From Pyropia yezoensis (taxonomy: Eukaryota > Rhodophyta > Bangiophyceae > Bangiales > Bangiaceae), in NCBI GenBank assembly GCA_009829735.1, contig CM020619.1:31393751-31457750 (forward strand): a DNA stretch of 64,000 nt, read 5' to 3'. The notes below the pieces were generated by a model. That model was not told the origin of the DNA, searched no databases, and saw only the letters and a list, made by a program, of their open reading frames with translations. Made by a program: the position numbers and the translations under genes. Positions 10,099-21,595 of this stretch are shown here, piece by piece. How positions within the stretch are numbered: the first letter of the stretch is position 1; each line of letters starts with the position of its first letter.

Positions 10099-11205
10099 GT
10101 CACGTATAGAGGTAACTACCGGCTGGAGATCCAAGACCACGGTTACACTCGGAAGATGGCCAAGAAGATGGCATCCCCGAACCAGTGAATGCAGCCGAGC
10201 TTTGGGGGATATCCTAAGTTTTCCGGGAAGAGACCGGCGCTTGTCTTTGCCTTCCTGCGCCGGTTTGTCAAGGCATGCAATGACAACGATGTGTCCGAGG
10301 GCAAGGCTCTCTACCTCCTGGTTAACTTCATGACCGGAGAAGCGGAACAGCGGTTTGCACTGGTTCTACCAGACTCTGCCGGACACATTGTCGGGCGTAC
10401 CGTTGCGAGTTGTCCGGAGGCGGTCAACTGGCTCCTGTCCAACTACGCTGACGCGGACTCCCTGCGCAAGGCAGTGGGCAGGTTGAACCGGGCAACCATG
10501 GAACGACAAGAGACTCCAGAGGCCTTCGCCCGCCGTGTCCGGGAGATGAGCGAGGCTTGTGGCAACGTTTACCCTGAGGACAGGCTCAAGATGACCTTCT
10601 CGGAAGGGCTTCCTGAATATCTTCAAGTGGATGCGGAGAACTACAACCAGAAACATCAAGAACAGACCTTCCAGCAGTTGACGGCCTACACCCAGGGCAA
10701 GTACCGGCAAGCCAAGGCCCTCCAAGCTCCCATGGTATCAACTTCCAAGCCGTTGTCGCGAGTTCGTCCCGGACCCGACAAGTATAAGGGAGGTGATAGC
10801 CCTGTACCGGTACTCGCAGTTGGCGAGGCCTCACCCGTGGGGTCAGGAGACAAGTGCCGCGGCTTCGTTTCTAAGGAGTAACCTTCCCTAGTCGCCTCCA
10901 CGCAGGTCAGGAACCAGCGATTCCGGTCTTATTGGCTGTGCCAGAAGGAGAGCTACATGTCCTACCAGTGCCCGACCATTCCCAAGGACCTCCAGGAGAA
11001 GCTCAAGCGTCAAGAACTAGTGTTTGCAAAGGCGGTCAACTGGGCTGACCGGCGAGCACCCTCCGAGATGGACAATGCACAGGTACACGCAATCCGAGTG
11101 GCAACCTTACAGAGCATCACGGAGGCTCTGGCAAGGGAAGCTCCTACGGACTTTGACCTGGAGACCGAAACCTCTAAGGACTTCTCAGACCCGGGAAACG
11201 AGTAG
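10099..11205 (+). pseudogene. gag: Gag of family B, second copy in B1 (5'-truncated)
   Basis: B gag resumes directly after the A insertion site and ends at TAG 11205 with the GGGAAAC/Gly-Asn-Glu ending. Nonsense TGA at 10186-10188 (shared with the first copy) and TAA at 10879-10881 (a CAA in the first copy). The capsid-like core is nearly identical to the first copy. The zinc-knuckle region again has Tyr in place of the first Cys (YWLCQKESYMSYQC). The N-terminal 220 codons are missing. Confidence 0.85.
11193..11199 (+). promoter_or_regulatory. -1 frameshift heptamer GGGAAAC (B1, second gag)
   Basis: Same G GGA AAC arrangement before the gag stop; pol lies in the -1 frame. Confidence 0.7.
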
Positions 11206-14200
11206 GGCAGGCGCTCTTCCCAAGTGTCTTCCCGAATCCCCGACGGCGGGGTACTTCTACCCGTTCTTCCCTTGCGTGCCGGGAGAAAGGACGGCAGTTA
11301 CCTGCTCAACTGGTAGCCGCCTGGACACCCTGTTTGTTCAAGGGGACCTTGCTCGTCCTGCGTAAGGAAAACCTCAAGATTAATGCTCGTATGCGTGTGG
11401 GGGATAGCCTCCCCCAAGCTGTTACGCCGGTGGTTGACACGGGAGCCGGACCAAGCGTCATCACTCAGAACCTGTTACCTCCGGGCTGGCGTCGACATGC
11501 CTGGAGAGCGCCTACCAAAACACACATTGTCGACGCATCAGGTCAAACCCTACGACCGCTGGGCCGCCTTCCCGTCGCCATCTATGTCAACAATGAACCA
11601 ATGCTTTTTCCCTTTCTAGTAGTCAAGACCCTATCAGTCCCCCTTATCCTAGGCTGGGACTTCCAGAAGCAGCATGTCAAGAGCATCCTACCCGGAGAAG
11701 GGAAGGTCCAGTTCAACCATGGGTTTGTGTCACCGCTATTGGAGCATCTGGACGCCAAGGTTCGTGTAGCCAAGAACAAGAAGGAACGCATCCCACCCTC
11801 TACCTTGACTCTCTTCAAACCGGTGCTCCTACCTCCTCGCTTGGAGACCAAGGTTCAAGTAACCACCCGGATTGCAGGTCAATGCCTGATCTACTGACGT
11901 AAGGAATTTCTGGCGAAACACCGGTTATGCTTGGCCCACGGACATCACAAGAAGGTAGAAAGGCACACCCCGTTCTCGGTGCTGATCGTCAACGTGAGCC
12001 GGAAGCCAATAACCCTCGCCAAGGGCACCCGAGTTGGTACAGCAGAGCCTTACCGGGGGTCCGCTCGTGCTATGAGCAAGGAAGACCTCTTGAACCTGCA
12101 ACAAGAGCTGGCATCCAACTTGACGGCCTTAGACGTACCTCCGAAACAAGAGCAGGCTGGCTGCGCTACTCCGAAGCCCGAACAAGCACAACCCGGGATG
12201 CTGAATGTCAACCAAGAAAATGTTCCTCCCGACTTGAAGGAGGCACTGGAGAAGCTTCTCCAGGAATATCGGCACCTGTGGTCGGGAGAGCTGGGCAAGA
12301 TGGACGCCACTCTACACCGGTTCAACTCAAGCCGGAAGCTAAGCCAGTACACCTGCAACCATACCGGGCTGGACCTCATCGCCGGGATGAGATTGAGAAG
12401 CAGGTTAACAAGATGCTCAAGATGGATGTTATCGAGCCGTCTGATGGCGAGTGGGCCTTCCCGGTGGTAGTCGTCCCGAAACCTGGAGGTCACTTCCGTT
12501 TCTGCGTTGACTACAGGTGCCTGAATGAGATGACAGTCAAGGATGTAAACCAGATACCCCGGATGACCGATTGCATCGACTTGGACGATTGCATCGACTT
12601 TCTTGGTGATGGCACCCTCTTCTCAACGCTGGATTGTAATGCCGGTTACTGGCAGATCCCTCTGGCTGACGAGGACAAGGACAAGACCACCTTCACGTGC
12701 CACCTGGGACTATTCCGGTGCAAGCGTCTTCCTTTTGGTCTCACCAATGCTCCGGCCACCTTCCAAAGAGCCATCGACATCATCCTGTCGGGGCTAAGGT
12801 GGAGAACATGTTTGGTCTACCTGGACGACATTATCGTTTTCTCCAAGACCCCAGCGGAACACCTGGAACACCTTCGGGAGGTCCTGGCCCTCCTGTCCAA
12901 GGCAGGAGTTACTCTCAAGGCCGAGAAGTGCCACCTGTTTGAGACTGAGGTGGAGTACCTGGGGCACGTGCTGAGTCCGGGGGAGCTCCGAGTCAATGAG
13001 AAGAACATCAAGGCCCTCCGGCATGCACGGCAACCTAAAACCCAGACGGAACTCAAGAGCTTCCTGGGTATGTGCAACGTCTACCGCCGGTTCGTACGGG
13101 ACTATGCTCTGATTGCCCGGTCATTGACCAAGCATACCAGCAAGAAGCTTCCCGCACAACTCCCGGTGTTCGACGAGAAGCAGACCGCTGCCTTCGAAGA
13201 GCTCAAGAAGCGCCTGACCACAACTCCAGTACTGGCGTTACCCAAGCGGGAGGGCCAGTTTGTCCTGGAGACTGATGCCTGTGGCGCCCAGGTGGGGTGC
13301 TCACTACTCCAGCAGCAGCCTGATGGGCTCTTCCTCCCGATAGGCTACTACAGTCGCGTCCTGACTCCAGCCGAGAAGAGTCATTCCACGACGGAGCGCG
13401 AATGCTTGGCGGTCGTCTTGGCATGCTTCCTGTTACGCCTATATCTTGAAGGACAAGAGTTCCTCATCCCTACGGATCACGCCAGCCTAAGGTGGCTGCT
13501 ATGCATGGACAGCAGCCAACGAAGGGTCGCCCGGTGGCGCTTACGCCTTTCGGAGTTCAAGTACAAGGTGTGCACCAGAGCAGGGAGGGAGCACCACTGC
13601 GCCGACACCATGTCCCGGCTGGAGACTCCTGCAGCCGACACCGGTCCTATTCCGGAGGAAATACCTTGCTTCATCCTCCCGAATGTTGGACGTGGCTGGC
13701 ATGCTCCCCTGTATTAGACACCTGAAGCTCATCAACCGGTGACCATTCACCGGATGCTGGAGGCACAACTGACGGATCCTCAATGCTTGGAGCTTCGCCA
13801 CCAAATGGACTTGAACCGGAACAGTCGTTTCTCCGAGTCTACAGATGGACTTCTGATACGGGTGTCACCCTTCGATGGGGCAACTCAAGTCTACGTGCCC
13901 CGAAGTCTGCGAGCTGACATCCTACGCCTGGAGCACTCGTCTCCCCAGGCCGGACATCCTGGCATCAATCGGATGTATGCTTCAATGCGACGACACTACT
14001 ACTGGGAAACCATGGCCAGTGACGTCCATAAGCACCTTGAGGCTTGTGTCTCCTGTGCAAGGAACCGGGTGTCCCAGAGGAAGAAGACTTCTAAGCTACG
14101 CCTATTCCCTGCGACGGAGCCCTTTGCAAACTTAAGCATGGACAGCCTGGGGCCCCTACCTGAAACATCCAGTGGCAGCATATACCTGCTCATCATTTGT

Positions 14201-15310
14201 GACCGGTTCTCCAAGCTCACTGGAGCGAACCCGCTGAGGACCATTACGGCCCTGGATGTCACGTCAGCCTTCTTCGAGTACCGGATAGCTGCCTACGGCT
14301 CTCCAGACTCCGTCTTGACCGACAATGGCCCCCAGTTTGCATCCCTGTTCTTCCAAGGAGTCTGTGTCCTGATGGGTACCAAGAACTTGTTCACCACGAC
14401 GTATCACCCACAAACGAACGGCCAGGTGGAACGCTTCAACCGGACCCTTGTGGACATGCTACGGCACTACGTGAAGGAGCACCAAGAAGACTGGGATGAG
14501 CTCCTGGCTGTCCTCACTCTAGCCTACAACTCCCGAGTTCATCGGACAACGAAGGTCGCTCCACTCGACTTTGTCACCCCAAGGCGGCTGACCAACTTCT
14601 CCCTGGAAAGAATACCAGACGGTCTCCAGCCTGCACTGAAGTCAGGTCCCCAGGCAAAGGATGAGTTCCTGGAACAACTGAAGCTCCTGCTCCCAAGAGT
14701 CAAGGAGTCAATCACAAAGACCCAGGAGCGATACAAGCGGGACTATGACAAGGGTGTCCAGGAAAAGAACAAGGAACTAGGTGGTGGCGACTGGGTTTTT
14801 GTGGACAATCATAGGAAGACCCGGGGGAAGCCGAACTCCAAGACAGATGGACCTTATGAGATCCTGAATACGGACGGCCGGACATTTCTTCTGGACGTGG
14901 ATGGCTCCCCGTACCGGGTGGGCAGCGACCATGTCACCCGAGCTCCACCGCCAAGCAAACGGGATTTGACCCGGCGCAAGCCGGCCGCAGTACCCTGGTT
15001 ATCCCAAGAAGAAGCCCGAGAATATGTCGACGTCAAGTTTGTCGACCACGCCTGGACGGACGGGCGCTTGTACCTGCGAGTACGCTGGTTCGGCTTCAAC
15101 CCGGCGAATGATACCTGGGAACCCTCAAATCGGTTACCCATTGCGGACGTCTTTGCCTACACGCGAAGGAACGGGATCGAGGGCACTCCAGAGGCCAGAA
15201 CCGGCAAGATCCTGGAGACCGACTCGGAGGAGGACCAGGAGGACGGGGCCGATCAAGACCCTCAGGACGAGCCGAGCTCACGCGCAACAGACGCGGAACA
15301 AGAGGATTGA
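11196..15310 (+). pseudogene. pol: Pol of family B, full length but broken (B1)
   Basis: Order: protease (VDTGAG near 11435), RT with YLDD (near 12820), RNase H (near 13260-13520), integrase HHCC zinc site (about 13930-14070), D-D-E core (about 14140-14450; SMDSLGP, TDNGPQF, QVERFNR), GPY/F-like segment, and a C-terminal chromodomain-like block (about 15020-15180; RVRWFGFNPANDTWEPSN). Lesions: TGA at 11895-11897, a 1-bp deletion near 12320, and TAG at 13715-13717. The TAG replaces a Glu codon kept in B4 and is shared with B3. The family assignment as a chromovirus-like Ty3/gypsy element is firm. Confidence 0.9.
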
Positions 15311-15455
15311 GAAGAAGGGAACGGGTATATCAAGGAGAACACGCACTACAAGCATGGAACAATCAAGGAAAACAAGCACCCGCTCGGGCAACCCTTCTCT
15401 CCGCCTCTTCCCTCCTCGCTTCTCCCAAGACCCTCACCCTCCTTGCCTCCAACTA

Positions 15456-17574
15456 CTACTCCCGGCGCGGACGCTGAGCCGCGGGAGTGTCCTCCAGCGC
15501 TGCCTCCGCGGCACGACGGGAACCGGAGGAAGACGGGATGACGTAGTGCGGTGGACGCGGTGCATCCCGGTATGACGCCATCGGAGTAGTACCGGTAGTT
15601 GCCGGGGGCTCCCGCTCATCCAGATATGCCCGTCGGCGCCCCTGGAAGCCAGTGAAGGTTTCGGACCACTGCTGGGCCAAGCCATGCCGCGTCAAGGTCG
15701 CCAGAAGTTCACCAATCACCGGGCTGTCCGACATCTGGCCGCTGTCCGCGCAAGCAAACACCCGGTGGACCACGTCGTTCAAGACGCTGGCATATGTGCC
15801 CAGAACCAAGGAAGACTCGACGCCTTCAATCTGCTCCGGAAGACGATTCAACTGGTCCTCAATCATGCCGACCTTATACTGGTCGTGCGTCGGGCTACCT
15901 TGGTTCAGATACCAGTCAGGCACCCGGAAGCGGGTAAGGCGCAGAGTCGGCGCCGAGATCTCGAATTGACCCGAGTTTGCCACCACCGGACGGTCAGCAA
16001 TAGCCCCAGAAACCGGAGTCCCCAACTTAAGGGGGGGGCACAGGGCCGCCGACAGTTGAAGAAGGCGCCCGAGGAGGAACGGTCGGAGTAGTCGGCGACT
16101 GGACGGCCACGCCAAGCCTTGCTGCAGACAAGCGCGGTGCCGGAGGAGCTTGAAGTACCGGCACAGCCAGAGCGGGGCGCAGCCGCGCCGGCGACCGTTT
16201 AGGCAACGCCACCGAGGGGACAGGCGCAACTGGAGCAAGCGGAACCGCCGCAGACGCCCGACCGACCGCCGCGGCCCATCCCGACTCTTGCACCGGCGGC
16301 CCAGTTGGCAGAAGATCGAGGGCGACCGAAGCAGGAAGGCTGCCTAGCTGCGGCCACGCCGGAAGCGGTGTCGCTAGCTGCTTCTTGGCCGGAGAAGACT
16401 GGTAGACCACCTGCACCCAACCGGAGCCATCCCGACGCGGGCTGTTCTGGTCGGCGATCGCGTTTAAGAAGCTCCGGTCATGCACCGGGAGCTGGCGGCG
16501 GAAGTCAATCATCGCCTGGAAGAGCTCCTTGTACTCCTCGTCCTGGCTGCACAGGAAGTCGACGGTCAACTTGTCGACGATCCAGACCATCAGGAGGTCG
16601 GGGAGAAGCCAAAGCCGGTTAGACACCAAGACCTCGTGGAGCGGTTGGTTGGCCGCCAAGACCGTCATCTCGGAGGTGTACATCATGTACGGGATGGAAC
16701 GGAAGAAGCCCTTGATCGACGCCTGGGTCAAGGCGTCCAGAATGTACCAGGTGAAGGGGATGCTGGATGGAACAAACCCGACTGGGATCTCGATTTCCTG
16801 CTGCTGCGGGATGACCTTGGGGTAGTACGCCACCCGGTGGGCCTTGTCCAGCTTCCAGAACTCTTTATGGTTGCAGCTCACGATGTAGTCACGCTGGCGC
16901 CCGCGCCGCTCGCCTTGCTCCCGCGCCGGCGACCACACGGAGTACTTCCGGGTCAAGAAAGGCGGCTCCAGAGCGACCATGCTCGGACGGGGATCGCAGT
17001 TCAGGCTCCCCGACCCCTTGAGCGCCTCGTCCCAGACCTTAAGCGCCCAGTGGACGTACCCTTCCTCCTCTGGCCACCGGAGAACGGACGCAGACACGCG
17101 ACGCTCGGTCAAGGGTAGATCGAGCACCAGCGCGAAGGGGAGATCCTCCAGGCGAGCAACACAACAGGAACCCGAGAAGCTCTGGGAGCGGTCTTATGCT
17201 AGGCGCATCTGGTCCGCCGCATGGAAACGAGGCTTGTCCATCTCGGTCAAGACCCCGCGCTGGAGTTCCTTGCGCCAGATGACCAGGCAATCTTCCTGAC
17301 ATTGGGCCGCGCTGGCGTTGCCGACCACCGTAGAGTAGCGCCGGCCCGTCAGAGGATCCTTCCCAAGAAGCATCTCCGGGAGACCCGCCGGCGGGGTCTC
17401 GACCGGGCGCGACGCAGAAGCCGGGGGAACTCGATCCGCCTCTGCCGTGGCCACCGACGTCGGCACCGACACCCGAGGAACCGGAAGCATGGGAAGGGCA
17501 CGGCCGCCCGGGCTCTCCTCTGCAAAACTCGCCACCGGAACCGCGGGCCCAACTTGGATCTCGGAACTGGACAT
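15456..17574 (-). pseudogene. Antisense ORF of family B (B1 copy, two lesions)
   Basis: A protein-length frame on the strand opposite to pol, tail to tail with it (145 bp between the two stops). It runs from ATG 17574 (MSSSEIQ...) to the stop at 15456. It matches B4's intact 705-residue version throughout but has TAA at 17194-17196 and a frameshift in a G-run near 16027. Features: Pro/Ala-rich N-terminus, a conserved core with Leu-Val-Ser...Glu-Phe...YYPK (near 16830-16880), a second Pro/Ala-rich linker, and an Arg-rich C-terminus (QRPRRE). I know no domain match. See findings for the shared motifs in families A and D. Confidence 0.75.
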
Positions 17575-17743
17575 GACGTCCAGAGTCCGGGGTAACGGAA
17601 GAGTCGAGGTGAAGGAGAAGGGGGGGTAGGGCAGGATTGGGGCAGGTGATCGTGCTCGGGGTGAAGACGCTCGACCTCGGCACCGTGGTGACGTGCTCGA
17701 GGCTGTGCACGGTGGCACCTGGTTCGGCCCGAGGACGTGCCGG

Positions 17744-17759
17744 ACTAGGGAGGGAGCCA
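17744..17759 (+). other. Polypurine tract of B1
   Basis: A purine-rich stretch (AGGGAGGGAG) directly before the 3' LTR, the expected plus-strand primer position. Confidence 0.6.
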
Positions 17760-18330
17760 TTTAGCATCCCTGGCCCCGACTTGGCGCCGACCCGGGACTG
17801 CGACCAGAGGGCACCAGGTGCCAGACCACGCCCGCCGTGTCGTGCTGGTTGGCGGCCGTGGCCCGCGCCCGGCACTGGTATGCGGTGGACTACGCTACCC
17901 ACACGTGAGAGAGGGATTTCTGATGGGTTTTTGCATACTTGTGAGGGACTTGATTTGAGAGAATTTGGGTGTGAGATTAGTGAGTGGGAATAGATTTAGT
18001 AGTGATAGTGGCCCCCGACCTGACGAGGTTAGACTCGGGTCGGGGCCACTCGGGGGTATGGGGGGGGCTACCTGGCCAACGTGCCGAGGCTCCCCCAGAC
18101 GCACGTTAAGAGGGACAGCGAGGCGCCCTTGGCCCGCGCCCTCAAGAAAAAAACAACTACGCGTTTGCGTCCTCTTCCCCGTGTGCACTACCGTGCGTAT
18201 CTGTTTGCTCTGCGAGCAGGCACGTGGGGCAACAGGCATACCACTCTTGTAGTTCCCCTTTCTGTGTTACCTGTCCCTTTCCTCCATGGGGTATTGACAC
18301 GTGTCTGAGAGGATCGAGTTTTATACCACA
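17760..18330 (+). repeat. LTR-B, 3' LTR of B1
   Basis: 571 bp ending TTTTATACCACA, followed by the TSD CAGCT. The first bases are TTTAGC rather than TGTAGC. The LTR inverted repeat is present at about 18008-18049. Confidence 0.9.
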
Positions 18331-18335
18331 CAGCT
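18331..18335. repeat. Target-site duplication CAGCT, right of B1
   Basis: Matches 4183-4187. Confidence 0.85.
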
Positions 18336-18469
18336 CTCAAAAGCGCCGACTGAGGAAGCGCCCATTCGTTGCCGTCGCGCTCAGTCAAGTGCAACGCCGT
18401 GACACGTCGACATGGGTGTCATTCTTTGCTTTTCTTCAACGAGGGGGGATAATATTTCAAAGCACGATC

Positions 18470-19149
18470 ATGCCTTGTCGCCTCTGTCAGACACCGTGCT
18501 CATCTGGAGTGCTCGACACGCGCACGCATCTGTGCGATGATTGCATTTTTTTTTCATCTGCGCACGCGCTGAGCGCTGTCGCACCCCCCCCCCCCCCCCA
18601 AGGGGGCACCTGTGGGCTTGTGCACAAATCTGGCACGTTATGGGGTGAGACACCACTGCACCGTGCTCTGACACGGACACCGCATGTGGCCGTGTCTGTG
18701 TCGGCGTCTGTGACCCGGACTTCGGTGATCGACGTGGCTCGCCGCGGTGCACTATTTGCACTTGCCGGCGCGCGACGTGCTGGCAACCACCACTTAAAAA
18801 AAAATCAAAGAAAGTGTATAAAAATCGACCTACAACTCCACATGGACAGGCAGAGAGCGTGCCGGCATCTGGTTGCTGCCGGACACTTCTAGCGATGCCT
18901 GTTCAACGCACTGTATGTCTTCTTTGCAGTTCGCACTGCAGCGCGTCGTACGCGCGGCTGCCTCATCGTTGTCCCGCGTGACCTGAAAGGCTCTTTGGTG
19001 CAGCTGAAATACAGACATTGCACCGCAGTTGTTGCTTTTAAAAAAGGATTGAAGTGCGTGAAAAACATGCAACGAGTTGCAGTTGTTCTGGTCACCGACG
19101 GTGGGACAGCGCACTACGCTTTATGGTCGAGCAGGTGGCTGTGCACTAC
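18470..19149 (+). pseudogene. Unidentified Cys-motif reading frame with one internal stop
   Basis: A frame beginning MPCRLCQTPC (ATG 18470) stays open to TAG 18890-18892, then continues in the same frame to about 19149. The first 25 residues hold Cys pairs (C-x2-C...C...C-x2-C) that could bind zinc. The second part (18893-19149) is mixed hydrophobic and basic (VVPRDLKGSLVQLKYRHC) and reads like protein. A poly-C run interrupts it at 18585-18600. I do not recognise the family; it could be a decayed transposon or host gene, or chance. Confidence 0.3.
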
Positions 19150-19494
19150 ATGAAATTTACCCTGCCTAGAGCATGCCGCAACTTTATATACCCCACATGG
19201 CACCCGTTACTGGTACACGCACAATTTTTGCATTGCTATGGGCCGTTTGGCCCCGACACCGACGGCGATAGCAACGTCTCTTGCTCTGGGCCACACAACC
19301 CCCACTCTGCTAGACTATGGCTAACCCCCACGGTCCACACACTGGACGAAGTGGTCTCTGACCCACAACAGTGTTTTCAGGATGCTGTCCGTGTCACCCC
19401 CCTCTGGGAACACACTACTTGGTTCTCAAGAACAAGACGGCTCTGCCAGGAGTACCATGTACTCAAGCCCACTCAACAAAGAGAAGCTCTTTAA
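19123..19494 (+). other. Short unidentified ORF
   Basis: Open from ATG 19123 (MVEQVAVHYM...) to TAA 19494, 123 codons, overlapping the end of the previous frame in another phase. It contains several Cys, His and Trp residues but no pattern I can name. It may be the continuation of the 18470-19149 frame after a frameshift. Confidence 0.25.
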
Positions 19495-19629
19495 ACAGAA
19501 TGGGCCAGGGCGGCCTTCCTGTTGAAGAGTACAACCCCTCACAAGAAGGGACACCAACCAGGCCTCACAGGCAATCGCAAGCCAGACTAACAGAGCCCAT
19601 CAGGCAACAGTGCACATTGCAAGAATCTC

Positions 19630-20522
19630 TCAATAGTGGCGGTGACGATGCTTGTCATACGACGGGCTACGGGAGCGAGTCTGGCGTACATTGGGCGTCA
19701 CGGGCGGCTCCTTCTCGTTTTCCTCCCCCACGGAGCGCCGACGCACGCCCAATAGGGCATTCACGTCAACTGGAGGAGGGATAGCGTCCCAAACCACCAC
19801 CTCTCGAGCCGAGCGCAACTCAGCAAGCATGCTGTGTCGGACGTAATCCACCTTGGTCAAACGAGACACCGTCAGAATCAACGATTCCCCTGCCTCCGCC
19901 TCGGTCATACCGCTGACATGGTGCAAAGCACCCTCAAGCTCGCCAATCTCGCGAAACCAGGCAGTGGCCAAAGCCCCGACCGTCGCCCCACGCGGGACCA
20001 TCTGGCCATGGAGCTCCCCCACCCGGTCCGTACCCAAGGAGGCAACCACACACACTCGGTCCCACTCGGACCGCTACAGCGGCTCATGCCCACCGGAACC
20101 AGAATAATCAGGGACGCGCCCACTAGGGCCAACACGGTTAACCGACCAACCTCCAGAAGGAGGAGACTCATAACAAGCGGTTGCCCGCGTCTTGAGGCGA
20201 ATATCACGCCCACCGGCCGCCGGGCCCCGCACGACAACCGTCGAGTCCTCGGGCACCGCCCAAGAAATTTCCGGCTTCCAGTCGAACCTGCAACACGGCT
20301 GGAGAAGAACGAAGCCATATTTTTCTAGTCGTGAACTCTAACATAGACCTGGCGAGCCGCCTGACTGCAATAGGCGCGACGACGAATGTCCGCAACCACC
20401 GTGGATCACGAGATGTCCCCATGAGCCTGCCTCATCAGGCCATCAGCCGTAAGGCGGGCCTTGCCCCCCGGCCCATCGGCAATACGCCCGTAATCCAAAG
20501 CATCTAGCCGCTTCAACTCTTG
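19630..20522 (-). pseudogene. Decayed unidentified coding stretch
   Basis: The minus strand shows protein-like segments in shifting frames: a 141-codon open piece at 19630-20055 ending in a Ser/Arg-rich tail (RSRSPSYDKHRHRHY), a piece at 20074-20256, and a piece at 20410-20522 with two stops. The solo LTR-D inserted at its upstream side. The tail is loosely reminiscent of the Arg/Ser-rich end of the D antisense ORF, but I could not align the rest convincingly. Confidence 0.3.
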
Positions 20523-20527
20523 GTCGG

Positions 20528-20996
20528 TGTGGCAGTAATGACCCCCAGGTAAGGGGGCCACTCGTGCCATGCAAGGGGCGGCAGGCCACTAGCCTGATCC
20601 GTTCCTCCCCCTGCATTTGGGTCCATATTCCCTAAGTTTGGGATAGTTAGCTTAGTAGTAAATCCAACTTGGATTTGAGGGTTTTCTGCATTTATCGTCT
20701 TGAATTTTCGTGTGGCCCGGTGGGCAGGTGCTGGGGTGGGAGATTCTGAGTGGCGAGATTCTGAGTGGACCCTGGGGGGATAAGGGGAGGGACAGCGGGG
20801 CTTGGCCCAGCGTCCCCGTCCCGACCAAGAAACTGTTGGACCACACACCATCCTCTTGTTTGTTCGTGGGGGGATTGCCCCACAACAGGGACAGAGTGTG
20901 TGCGACTTGCACTTCTTCCGGTTCCCCCGACACGGGAGGCAGCCCTTGCACACCGCCCCAACTTGGGTGTCGAGTGTGTGAGAGGTTTTTGCCACA
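20528..20996 (+). repeat. Solo LTR of family D
   Basis: 469 bp, TGTGGCAG...TTTGCCACA, flanked by GTCGG at 20523-20527 and 20997-21001. No internal domain is attached on either side, so this is a solo LTR left by LTR-LTR recombination. It matches the 3' LTR at 30165-30633. On the minus strand it is open along its whole length and encodes a Cys-rich segment. Confidence 0.85.
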
Positions 20997-21066
20997 GTCG
21001 GGCAACCAGCGAAAAAGTCCAGTGTAGACGGTCCATAGCCCAACTCGGGCCGCCCATCATCCGACC

Positions 21067-21214
21067 AGGCCTTGTCGCACAACAGTGTAAGGTACCCTTC
21101 CATACCCGGCTCTTCAGGCCTTGTCGGCCAACTGGGTAAGGTACCCTTCCATACCCGGCTCTTCAGGCCTTGTCGGCCAACTGGGTAAGGTACCCTTCCA
21201 TACCCGGCTCTTCA
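21067..21214. repeat. 49-bp tandem repeat, about three copies
   Basis: Units start with GTAAGGTACCCTTCC at 21087, 21136 and 21185; the third is partial and a diverged half-unit precedes the first. The 49-bp period is not a multiple of three. Confidence 0.85.
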
Positions 21215-21595
21215 GCCCTCCGGGACGTCTAGCCGGTCGGCCAGGTTACGCTGAAGATACACGGCCGAAGGCCACAGACGTCGCAGACGGCCGAAGTTGC
21301 TGGCCGCAACAACAAGAGTCTCTGTTTTCCCAACGCAGAAGCAAAGGGCCCAGGCATACATCCGGCGATGAAACGCGTGAAGAACACCACCGGCGCCAAA
21401 GCGCAGAAGTTTGTTGCACAACGCAAGCACTTCGTACGCTTGCCGATCCAGCCCTTGCGACCAAAGTCAGGGTCGCCGTGAACGTCCTTGACGGACTCGC
21501 CGGCGTAAAACGCCCCGTCTGACGTGGCCTCCTGAAACCGTTCCAGGTCCACCCAGCGCGCGCGTCGCGAATTTGTCTTAAGGCTAACAGCCGGG
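21212..21595 (-). pseudogene. Unidentified decayed coding fragment
   Basis: The minus strand reads protein-like in one frame (ARWVDLERFQEATSDGAF, about 21560-21500) and then in another from about 21430 (MLALCNKLLRFGAGGVLH... to a stop at 21212). One frameshift near 21440 would join the two. I do not recognise the product. It ends where the reversed LTR-D fragment begins. Confidence 0.3.

Larger units (their letters stand above)
4188..18330 (+). mobile_element. Chimeric family B Ty3/gypsy element B1
   Basis: One element bounded by LTR-B at 4188-4765 and 17760-18330 with matching TSDs CAGCT. Inside, B leader, gag and the start of pol (to 8233) are joined to a reversed family A piece (8234-10093). 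B gag then starts again (10099) and runs through pol, integrase, antisense ORF and 3' LTR. It therefore has two gag regions and an internal LTR-A. Because a single TSD encloses everything, the chimera probably integrated as a unit. Confidence 0.85.

Noticed and set aside
11927..12320. N-terminal 130 codons of the 596-codon frame ending at 13717
   Set aside because: This part is out of frame with pol; the real pol frame joins only after the 1-bp deletion near 12320.
4188..18330. Two separate B elements in tandem
   Set aside because: Only one pair of LTR-B and one pair of TSDs exist, and no LTR-B lies between the two gag copies.
20528..20996. 5' LTR of the D element at 22376
   Set aside because: It has its own TSDs GTCGG on both sides, so it is a solo LTR, and unrelated sequence lies between it and D gag.
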